From Seriola aureovittata (Eukaryota; Chordata; Actinopteri; Carangiformes; Carangidae), in the NCBI RefSeq assembly GCF_021018895.1, contig NC_079384.1, positions 17,515,140 to 17,579,139 of the forward strand: DNA of 64,000 bases, read 5' to 3'. The position numbers and the translations under genes are program-made. Of this stretch, positions 46,901-58,900 are shown piece by piece (positions within the stretch are counted from its first letter, which is position 1; every line of letters begins with the position of its first letter). Under the pieces are notes generated by a model. That model worked only from the letters and a program-made list of their open reading frames with translations. It did not search any database and was not told where the DNA came from.

Positions 46901-49900
46901 CTAGTATTATAAATCCAAAGCTGCTCCTTCTCAAACCGGGAGAAACTCCTCCCCTGAAACACCCACCCTCCCATTTGGCACAGGTGTCCAAGCAACAGAA
47001 TGCGGCCGGCAAGCTGGCCAATGCCCACAGCTCTTGGCCTGGCACAATGTCTGAGGAGTGCCTTCCCCAAACTGTCTCAGCAGCAGACTCTTTATGTGCG
47101 TCTGTGGCTCTTAGCAGCCAGAAAGATCAGGTGCAGTGCTCCGTCAGTAAAAATTCAGTGACGGCGGCGGTGCCTGTAAAGGTGCAGCAGCCTACGATGA
47201 GCGGTAACATCACACCTGCGTCTGTCACCCCCACAAGTAAATCTGATAAAGAGGCCTTAACCGTTACTAAAACTTCAGCAAGTGAAGCCGTGTCCCAAGA
47301 TGTTGTCGCACCCACCAGCGCCACCCCACCTACAACCCCTGACACCCTTCACGTGCTCACAACGTTGGTGGAAGGGGACAGTGCAACACCCACCAGTCCC
47401 AATAACCCCATCAGCCAACCTGACTCCCTCTACGCGGAGGACGAGAGTGAGGACATGGAGCAGGATGAGCCCGCGGGAGAAACGGAGGCTCAGGAAGTCA
47501 CTTCAGGACAGGTTAGCAGTCCAGAGGAAGGCAGCGACGAAGAACCCGACGCTGACAAAACAGAAAGCGAAATAACCACTCCCAGCTCGTCACACAAGGT
47601 ATGTTCAATGAAGAATATGGGATATCTGTTTATTAATTGATTTTTATCCAAAACTGAGAGAGCTATAGAGTAGGACAGAAAGAGGAAAGAAAGTTTTGGC
47701 AGCATTGTGGCTCCAGAGGCGGGAAAACAATAGATATGGATTTGAAAATTGGTCTAAGCATCATGAGAAGTAAAGCTAAACAACATGACATAGTGAATCA
47801 TTTGTCCCTAAACACTAAGATATAGCAGCTCCATTAAACAAGAGCAGAGATGAAGCGTGGTGTTAATAGTAGTGGTATGGTAGTGATGATCTAGTGTTGA
47901 TAAATGTAAAATCTGTACCAGGGCGTCTTGTCAACTCTGATTAAGATGACACTAAAATGTGTTTACTAGTTGTTCCTCACTGTCTCTCCCCTCAACCTTT
48001 GGGCAAAGTTGATCTTACTTTCTAATCTGAACGATATATTAAATGCCACACTAAAGCGTCTCCACACAGGAGCTAAAGAATTGGTCAGTTTTCTTTTGCA
48101 TAACAAATAAAACATTGTTAGGCTGTGCTGATGTGTCACACTGTAGCTGTGTGCTTGTGCTTGAGTGTAAGAAATAATTTAGTGAGTGGTAAAATCAGCA
48201 CTGAACTTAAAAAGAGAATTCATCTTGGCTGAAAGCAAAAGTAATATTTGCTATTACACAATGATAAACCCACCATGTGATTATATGCTTCTATGTTTCA
48301 TCAGGTATGCTGGCATGTTTTTACTGTCACCGGTCCACTATTCTACCCATCTTTCTGCATGTAGCCCATATTTGATGTAACTGGTGTGAACAGTTTTATT
48401 TGTTTATTACTTAGTGATTTTATTTCTTTAAGTTGGCCGCATGCTAAGCCATGTGTGTTTTCCAGCATGGACAGAGCAGGACAGACAGAAAGGCACTGTT
48501 CCTTAAGGTAAGTGGTGGTGGAGAGACACCCAGATAGGCTCCCTTCACCAGGACATTCACAAGCACATCCTAGTCGGGCACTGTCACTGTTAATGACGTG
48601 GAGTAGTTTGACTTAAGAAGGCTTTTCCTTGACTTCAGCTATATTATGATTGCAATTGTGCATGAGAGGAAAGCTGACAGAAGAGTCACCTGATTCTGGA
48701 GCATGTCAGCATTTGCTTCTTAAACACTCGCTCTAAACTAATTCATGCATGTGGCTTTTACCTTAGTTAATAGCACTGCTTTCCCCTTCATCAGTTTATG
48801 TCCTCTTCATCCTCCTCCTTTGGCCTTTAGGTGCGGCAGTGGATCGCGGACAGGGTCACCGTGAATTCATCTCCTGTCTCACCCTCCACCTCCTCCTCCT
48901 CCTACCCCGGACCCTCACCCATCAGCGATTGGTCCACACCACGACGGGAGAGGTCCTCACCTCTCCGGGGTCCGCACGGCAAGTTCGTCTCTCCTTCCTC
49001 TGTCGGTGCCTACAGTTTGTCCTCTTCCCCTCCTGATCAGACGCCTCAGCGATCCCGCGGAGAGCGTCACACGGACATGGCAGAACTGGCTAAACATGTG
49101 AGTGATTTAAGAAATAGTGTGCTGAGAAATCTAAATATGACATTTTTCCACAGGTGGTCTGAGATGCCACAAAATGCTGTCAGTGTCCCTCGGGCGTCAT
49201 TCCTAAGACCCTGAGCTCTGATGGCTCCCCCGCCTTCCTTTGTCTATGCCCCGTTGGATTATACTGACGAGCACGCTGACTGAGAGCTATGCAGAACACA
49301 GCAGTGAAAATACAACAAAAATACTGTGTGAAGACCCTTGACTCTGCCACTCTTTTTTTTTTTTTTTTTTTTAGAGTCTATTTGGGAATCTCTTGATTTG
49401 ATTTGATTTGATTGATGGCGTCATGATTTGGAATTTGGAATTGATTCTTGAGTCAATAAATAGAAAGGGAAGCCCTATTTTTAGTCACTTACTCCAGTTC
49501 ACTGTGCGCCAAACCATTCACTTGTGTCTGTGGTCCACTGAAATGCAATATGAAACCTTAAGAAGCAGTTAAACAAATTGGTCTTGATAAAAGTTGCTGT
49601 CTAACAAACAGGAAAAAGGCAGAGAAAAATATGTGAGTACCAGGGCTGCGTTATTATGCGTTATTAAATAATCTGCCAATTAATTGATTAGTCCATGTCC
49701 AAAAATTTTCAGTTTGTAAAGAAAAGCAGCAAATATTCTCTTTTGAGAGGCTGAAATTTGCAAATGTTTGACATTTTACACAGTTTTTGCTTGAAAAATG
49801 ACGGAAACTATTGATTGATTGTCAAAATAGTTGCCAGTTACTCTCCTGATGCTGCATGGAGACCTTGTGGTGGAGTTCTGCCTTTTAATATATCAGTATT

Positions 49901-52900
49901 ATAAACTAATGTTATCACAAAAATATTTTTTTTGCCATTTGTTATTTGCTTCCGAATTGTAGACTTTTTTCACACAGTTTCAGAAACACTATTGTAGCAC
50001 ACTAATGTGCCGGCAGGATTCACCGAGTGGTTTTGTCTATCGTGTCCCCGTAGGAAGCCGACATCGAGCATCGAACCCAGGCATTGAAGCGAGAGGGCTT
50101 CTGGTCGATGAAGCGTCTCACCCGCCTGACGGAGCCGCCGCGACCCAAAGTTCACTGGGATTACCTGTGTGAGGAGATGCAGTGGCTCTCTGCTGACTTT
50201 GCCCAAGAGAGGCGGTGGAAGAGAGGTGTGGCTAGAAAGGTATGTAATCATCACGCATACATACCTTCACATGTGTAAATGTAATTATTTGAACCTCATG
50301 TTTTTATTAGCTTGACTGGAGGATGAGGTATTTTCTTTGCTTCTACTGTAGATCTGATCATATTAACTCTATATGTTCTGTCGATGTGTTATCAGGTGGT
50401 ACGAATGGTGATGCGACACCACGAGGAGCTGAGGCAAAAAGAGGAAAAAGCCAAGAGAGACGAGCACGCTAAAATCAGAAGAGTTGCATCTTCTATTGCA
50501 AAGGAGGTCCGGGCTTTCTGGAGCAGTGTTGAGAAGGTACAGATGATTCACAGAGGCTGAGTAAACAAAACATTCTGATTCAGTGTTCAGCTGTGGAGTC
50601 TGAAAGGATCATGATGTGTGTTTGAGTGTTTCAGACTCAACAAGTGAATTTATCAACTGCTTATTTTATATTTTTCTTTCGGGCTTTATTGTAGCTTTGC
50701 TTGAAATTACAAAATAAAATTCATCCAGTCTTAAAAGATGTGGTGTCTTGTCTTGTCCATAAAGGTGGTGCAGTACAAGCAGCAGTCCAGATTGGAGGAA
50801 AAGAGGAAGAAGGCTTTGGACCTTCAGCTGGATTTCATTGTTGGCCAGACAGAGAAATACTCAGACCTCCTCAGCAAGTCACTCGCACCCACCCGGCCCG
50901 CTGAAACTGTCCCTGTGACTCCCCAAAAATCCCTGCCTCCTACCGCTGATGAGGATGGTGAGAAGTTCTTTTTTAAAAAAATAAATAAAATAAAGAGAGT
51001 GTACTGTCTCAGTGTTATAGTACTGAAAGTACTTTCAGAGCTGATTCATTGGTTCAGACAGGGACGTTGTCATAGCTACACACCAATGACTGAATCTTCT
51101 TAAGCTTCTAGAGCTAAAATGGAAACAAAAAGCTGTTTTTCATTGTCAAGGTTGTTGTATCTGTGAGAGAATCCACCATGTTCTCATATATCTGTGTAAA
51201 GTCTGCCCGGTTACCTGAGCTCTGATGCATCCTGGCACCAAGATGATGTAAGAGCAATAAAACATGTCTTAGGGTACCGTATCCAGCTCTGCAACCAACA
51301 GGCGTTAGACTTGTCAAACTGGTCGGACTGGTCTGCTGCCATTGTTACCAGTGGTGGTTGACTGCTAAAAGGTGGAGGGGAACAGTGACTTCAGTTTAAG
51401 GGTTTGCTCAGTAGAGGAAGGAAGTGGTTAATGTCTGTGAGTCAGTAGTCCAGGTCCCACCTTCATTTTAGTTTGAAGTACAAACACAGTGTCCTTATCT
51501 ACCAAGAAACTCTGTCATTGACGCACATACATCTAGAGAACGTCCTCTGATTGAACCAAATGACTTTCTGAAGTATTTCTTGGATTTAGAACATGTGGTT
51601 GAAACCTTGCTGTTGAGCGTTTGTGTGATACCTTATGAACCCAATCAATCGAGATACAAGACACACTGTGATTATCTGTGATTCAATAAGTCTTTGGATT
51701 TCCCCAATTTATATCAGTGTAGGAAGGAAACATTTTTTTCAGCACAAATATCTATTCTCTTTATGCAGACAGAGACTTTGAGCCTCCATGTGAAGAGGAG
51801 GATGATGAGGAGACAATAGAGGTGGAGGAGCAGCAGGAGGGCAATGACGCTGAGAGCCATCGGAGGGAGATTGAACTGCTGAAGGAGGAGGGCATGCTGC
51901 CGCTGGACCAGTTACTCAGCACCCTCAAACTGCCACAGGTACAAACCTATGTATTACTTCAGTTTCCTACTTATTACCGACTGATCAGCACATTGAAACA
52001 CAAGCACATACTAAGAAGAGAAGAATTAAACCTGAGGGAGTCAGACGTTCTTACTGGGAAATTCTGTGTTTTGTTATTAAACAATATTTCATTTTGTTGA
52101 TTTCGCATGTTAAATCACACAGGTGTTGCAAGTGAAAGGAAAGAACATTAAAATGATCACACAGACTGTCTCATGTACAATATCTATTAGGGAGGTGCCG
52201 CTATGAAAATTGTCACTCTATTATTAATGTGACCAGATATATCCTTAACAATATTATCATGACAATCATCAAACTAACTGCTGTTAGTGCTAAAATATGG
52301 TGAGAAATATGTGGATGAGGCAAATAACATGACTGATGGTAATTGCAAATATTGCAGTTGTAAACAAAATGTGCAAAACTGTTTCTAATAAGACTTTTTA
52401 TTAGTAGTTGCCTCAATAAAATGACAAAGTTTAGACTTTGAAGATTATAATAAATATATCAAATATAATTGATTTTAATGGTCAGATACTCTTATGGCTG
52501 GTGTGGTCTATTTTTAACTGCTAGGACTGTTCTCATTACCTTTGAATACATAAATAAATGAATACAGACCACAGATGTTTGCATGTCATTTAATCTCTGA
52601 ATCATTGCGTTACATAGGACTCAGGCTCAGAGGAAGAATGCTCTGATGAGACCTCTTCATCAGTAGAGGAGGAAGAGGAAGATGGGGAATTCACTGCCAA
52701 TGAAGAAGATGGTAAGAAGTGGGGTAAAAAAAAGTTGTGGTACAAGCTGCAGTTATACATATCTTGGAAATAAGATTAAGACATTGCACCAGTGTTTTCT
52801 TACAATGCCTTGAAATATATGTCCAATAGTGGTCTAATATTTGTTTTCTGTTTCCTCTGATTTTCAGCTGAGGATGAGGAGGATACGATCGCAGCCCAAG

Positions 52901-55900
52901 AGAAGGTAGAAGGAAATGTGGATCACGCAGAGGAACTGGACGACTTGGCCAAAGAAGGTAGGTGCTTTTCCCATATTGGTGCATAAAACAGAAAGAGTCA
53001 CCACTCTTGTCGAGGAGCCTCTTGTTGTTAATTTGTGCGCTGCTTTGAAGTTGTCTGTTATGTGTCATGCATCAACTATGGTTGGACTCACAATACAGTA
53101 GAGATTCATATAAGCGCTGAGTGCTGTGTGTACATTTTTAGCAGCTGTCCAAGGACAAAGCGCAATTTTTAAATTCTTTTAGACCTAAGTGCAGCCTTTG
53201 TCACAGTAGACAATACCATTTTAATTGTCCGCCTGAAAAGCTGTGTTGGCATTAAGGATAGTGCACTTAGTTGGTTTTATTCCTACCTTTTAGACAGAAC
53301 CTATTCGGTCACCGTAGGTAATCATGCATCTTCCCCAACTTGCATTACCTGTAGTGTACCGCAAGGTTCAATTTTAGGTCCAATTTTATTCCCAATTTAC
53401 ATGTTTCCACTTGGCCAAGTTATCCAATAGCACAAAATCTCTTTCCATTGCTATGCGGATGACACACACATATACCTTCCACTAAAACCTGATGACCCAG
53501 AAAGCCTAGCTGCTCTGGACCACGAATGTTCTACCTGTTGCCAAAAATCTTGGAGTACTGTTTGATTCACACCTTATCTTACCACCACATCAAAAAAGTT
53601 GTCCAGTTCTGCTTCTTCCCCAAAAAATTCATCTCCAAAATCGAACCCATCATCTCATGACAACATGATCAAATAAAAGTCGTTCTGGCATTAATTTTCT
53701 CAAGACTGGACCACTGCAGCTCCCTTCTCTCTGGCATTAATCAAAAGTCTCTCTCCCGCCGAGTTCAGAATCAGTTCTGGACTCAGAAGTAGTTCAGATT
53801 ACAGCAACTAGGCTTGTCACTGGTTATAACATACGACATCAAATCACCCCAATCTTCGCGTCCCATCATTGGCTCCCTGTTTGTTTTAGAATTGATTTTT
53901 AAGATTTTACTGGTCACTTTTAAAGCCGGTGCCTGTCCCTGAGCTACATTACAGTTATTAACCTCATACGAGCCAGTACACAGCCTTACGTCCCCGGGTC
54001 AGGCCCTTCTGGCCGTTCCAAAGTCGAGGCTTATAGAGGTGACCGTGCTTTTTCCATCAGGGCCCCTCAACTTTGTAACGACCTGCCTGATGAGATAAGG
54101 CAGAAGCAGTAACTTCTTTTAAATCACTTCTTAAAACTCATTTTTATAGTCTTGCTTTTATGTGATGTCATCATTTTATTGCTTTTACTGTGTTTTGGTT
54201 TGTATTGCTTTTATTGTGTTTGCGTGTGTGTGTGTGTTTGCGTGTGTATGTGTGTGTGTGTGTGTGTGTGTTTGCGTGTGTGTGTTTATATACGGCATCT
54301 GCTCCTTCTAACTGTCCTTATTTATACTGAAGCATATTGTGTGTCCTCCCTCTGTAACTCTACCGTATGTCTGTCCTGCTTTTGACCATCTTTGCTTTTG
54401 ATTCATTTGTCAAAGCACTTTGGAAACTCTGTTTTCAAAAGGTGCTATTTAAATACAATAAACACAATAGAAAAGGACCACAATTAGTGAATTAACTTCA
54501 ACAACTCTCACTGTCAAATGTTCAAGCTTTCATCTTCTACAGCAAAACAAACACATCAGTCTAAACAACTGTTCCAGTTTTTGTTTATCTGTTCACCAGA
54601 GTATTTCAGGGCTTAGTCTAATCATTTTATGGAAAATTTGTTTTTTATCCTCCTGAATGTTTTTGAATCTACCAACCACAATGGCCAGAGAGTAAATAGA
54701 TAACAGCTCTCAGCTGTACAACTGAAGGTCTTTGGTGTTTAGATAAACAAGATATAACATGTGATTCAGGGCTAAACTTTTGTTTGATATGAAAATACTC
54801 TATGTCCTTCATTTTGGCTTTGACAACTTATTTTCAAACCTCAATAAAGGCTTAGTTTTGATAAAGTTGACAAAACCACTGAAATATATGGTCCATGAGC
54901 ACTATAACAGCCAAATAGCTAATATCATTACTTAATTTCACTTTGTTAATAACTGATCGTAGAGCTGTCCCAGCATAGATAATGTGTATGTGCCTGTTAG
55001 ATAAAAGTGTTTCATTTATTTTTTTAGCATTTTTTTAAACTTCTACCCTGACATGTCTCTGCTCCTCTTATAGGTGACATGAGTATTGAGGAGCTGCTGG
55101 AGAAATACAAAGGAGCTTATGCCTCAGACTATGAGGCACCTTCTGCATCTGGCTCTAAAGCAAGCTCTGACTCTGAGGTGTCTGGGGATGAGGAGGAGGA
55201 GAGCGAAGAAGATGAGAGTGACGTGGAAAGCAACACTTCCTCCTCAGGTAATAACCTGCTCACAGGGAATCAGAATAATCTCACACACCGACGGGCGGGA
55301 GCTGCTTTTTAAAGATTGTTTGCCATTTTTATTGCTAAAATAATTTTTTTCTTCTTTTTTTTTTTTGTCTCAGATTCACCAGGAGACAGTGCAGAGGATG
55401 AAGACAGTGAGAAAGAAGAGGAGGAGAGTGAGGAAGAAGAGGATGATGACTGTGGAGATGAAGGGATGGAGGTTTTGCTGAAGGAGGGAGACCACAGCCC
55501 ACCTTCCTCTACCTCGCGGCCAAAGAAAGAAATCAGCCACATTGCTGCTACTGCAGAGAGCCTGCAGCCTAAAGGCTATACTTTGGCTACGACGAAGGTC
55601 AGTCTTCAGGATGAATAGATTTAATGCCTTTTGATGAGTGGAAACACTTTACAAATTAAGCAGATCTTGCTGCAAAAGAAAAATGTTTCGTGTGTTTAAG
55701 TTCAAAGATCTTACCCTGTGCAGTTCTGGATCATAGTTTTCTCATACTTTTTTTTTCCCCCAATAAAAGGTCAAGACCCCCATCCCATTCCTGCTTCACG
55801 GCACATTACGAGAATACCAGCACATTGGACTCGACTGGCTGGTCACCATGTACGAGAAAAAGCTAAATGGCATTTTGGCTGATGAGATGGGTCTGGGAAA

Positions 55901-58900
55901 GACCATCCAGACTATTGCTCTGCTGGCTCACCTCGCCTGTGAAAAAGGTAACAGACAGACTCATTATTGTTTTCGTGCTGCAGCATTTGAAGTGGTGTAG
56001 TTCATTTTAGTTCACTGTAATCATCCTTTTGGAGTGTGTCTCTCATATTTTTATACAGTAATCGGACTCTTTCTCTTCTTCTTTTATGTTCCATTGCTGA
56101 TATTTTGTTATTATATTTGTTCTGTTTTGTTTAGGTAACTGGGGCCCTCACCTCATCATCGTCCCCACCAGTGTGATGCTGAACTGGGAGATGGAGCTGA
56201 AGCGCTGGTGTCCTGGGTTTAAAATCCTCACCTACTTTGGCAGCCAAAAAGAGAGAAAGCTAAAGAGACAGGTGATGAGTTTATTGGCTCTGGACTGTTC
56301 TTTTCTGCAGTTGGCAAATTTCCAGTGAGCAGTTGCGGCAAATTGTTGAATTTTAAGTTAATATATCTGACAGATATCGTAACAGCTGGCTTCGTAAATC
56401 GGACAAAAATATGAAAAAGTCAGTACTGAAAAAAATCCAAATGAAAACCACACTGCTTCTCTTTTCCTCTCTCAGGGCTGGACGAAGCCTAATGCGTTCC
56501 ACGTGTGCATCACTTCGTACAAGCTGGTGCTTCAGGATCACCAGGCCTTCAGACGCAAGTCCTGGCGCTACCTGATCCTAGACGAAGCTCAAAACATCAA
56601 GAACTTCAAGTCTCAGCGCTGGCAGAGCCTGCTGAACTTCAACAGGTCGGTAGAGCTCGGTGGTTTATATTCTCAGAAGAAGACGTGCAGACTGTGGAGC
56701 TCTGAATGAGTAATTAATGTAGCATTGATGATGATTCACACATCCATAATTAAGAAGCACCACAAAGAATTCAACACTGTTTTTACTGCAGTTTTTAAAG
56801 GAACAGTTTGATACTTCAGGCTTATTTGCTTTCTGAGAGATGGATGAGAAGATTGACAGCGCTCTTATGCCTGGACAGTAGATATAAAGCCGAGCAGTGG
56901 GTCCACAAACTGACAAATCACCAGTGATGTGGATTCATTGGTTCATACATACTTGCCCAGTTGGATCAGCCAGGAATGATCTAACCCTGCCTTGTGTCCT
57001 AAGGTTGTTGCTTCAGGATGCATGAGCGCTTCATTGTTCATCATTGTAGTACACATACCTGGTGTAGTTTGTCCTTGCACTTTAAACAGGAGAGCTGCTG
57101 GAATAAAGATCCTCTTTTTGTTATGTGCCAAAGACAAAATAAACACAGTGTTCTTACAATTCAGTCTACAGCAGGTTTTAATAAATGTGGTGCAGTGAGA
57201 TACTGTCACTCATATTAAGTCACTTTCAACAAACGGGAACAGTGGGATTTGTTAAATAAGGCTGAAAGAGATCAGTTTGTCAAATGATAAACACCTGCAC
57301 CTTTTCATCCATAAAGCTCTTACTGAACATTCACCACCCCATATAACGTTTATCCTGAACTCGAACACAGGAACAAACTCGCTCTACTAACTCTCTTATG
57401 CTTCAAGTCCCGAGGGTTTACTCTGAACTTGTGCACCAAACACATGGAATTATCTGCAGCACACTTAAGATCAACATGCTCACTACCCCTGGACAATTCA
57501 AGACAATGATCTCAAACCACTTCACCTCAGTGTGCAAATGTTTTCACAGAGTATTGTCCTCTTTTGAATTTTATTTCTATTTGTTTGTATCTCCACATCA
57601 TTGCAAATGACGGAAACCTCAATGATCTTTGAGGCTTAGATAAATAAAAATAAATAAATGACAATCCAACAACAGGCGGCAGTAGCTCAGCTGCAGGTTA
57701 ACAAATAACCGTATGGTTACTAGTTTGATACCTGGCAACTTGTATCTTTACGTACAAAACAAACCAAACTCCAAATTGCTCTGGATGTGTGTAGGGAAAC
57801 ATGGTTGCTTTTGACCAAAGTGTCAGCCAAATGAATGTAATGTAAAAATGTAATGTAGTCCAGTTACTGTTGGAGTGACATAGAGGTATTTCTCCAGAGT
57901 AAAGTTCAGTTCCATTAAAATTAAAAAAAATTTTCAAGAACAAAATATGTTTTACTTTTAAAGGAGCTCTGATCGTGTATCTCACACAGGGAGATCTAGT
58001 CCAGATGTTAGTAACTCATGCAGTTTAGAAGAGTCTCACTTTTGTCTTCAGAACAGACTGGTTGGATCCCATGCTAAATGGTTTGCTGGTTTAGCCTGGC
58101 AAAGATCCATATGTCCATTTTCCCCAAAAGCAGCATGCACTGATACAGTATACTGCTCATCATATGACATTATAACTCAGTAGAGTGAGGGGATCGTTTC
58201 TTCACCATTCTTTTGGGAAGTCGGGTTTGTGGGTGGAAAATCTGAATAAGTGTCATAAGCAAGCATTACGCACCACATGGTTTTGTACAAACTAGTCAGG
58301 CTTATTGGAAAAAAAAAACTCTTCGGTCTCTGTAGTGCTTCCAAGCACATTCGAGGATGTCTCTCGTTCCTGTCTGTAAGCTGTTGCTTGTCACAGAAAG
58401 TCAGTGTGCACTCATCTGTAGAAAACATGCTGTCATTCAGTATTAGCCACGTTTGACTTTGAATGCATCCCCCGAAATCCACCGGAGCACTAAACTGTTC
58501 ATCCACAGGCCAGAGTGGTGTGTGGCTGTGAAGGCTGAACCAGCTCATCTTAACATTTGACATGGTTTCTTATCAGAGTGACTGTAATTAGATAAACTTG
58601 CCATCATTTTTCTGGTGGCCTGGTCCAACTGGTGGGATTTTTGTCATACACAGTGTCATTATTACAAGCTTCAGCCTTAGATCTTCTCTTAAGGTGCAGA
58701 GGGGAAAATGGAGAAGGAGCACTTACACTACAGTGATTAGTCCTAATGCAAATGTATCTCAACGGCAAGACCTTGCACTCAAGGGTACAGAAGTCCACTG
58801 AGATGTATAGTTTCAACTGCAAGCATGGAAGGTTAAGGATAGAAATGAGGAAACACATTTGTAAATTACAAACACCTGCCTCTGCAGAGCTTTTTAGTGT

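Noticed and set aside
46786..47070. Minus-strand ORFs opposite the srcap big exon
   Set aside because: Antisense shadows of a strongly coding exon.
49220..49282. Short ATG ORF ([14 protein letters not shown]...) in a srcap intron
   Set aside because: Only 20 codons, not in frame with the preceding exon through any acceptor, no further support.
57683..57732. tRNA gene
   Set aside because: A and B boxes are present but arms do not pair as a tRNA and a SINE body follows; called a SINE.
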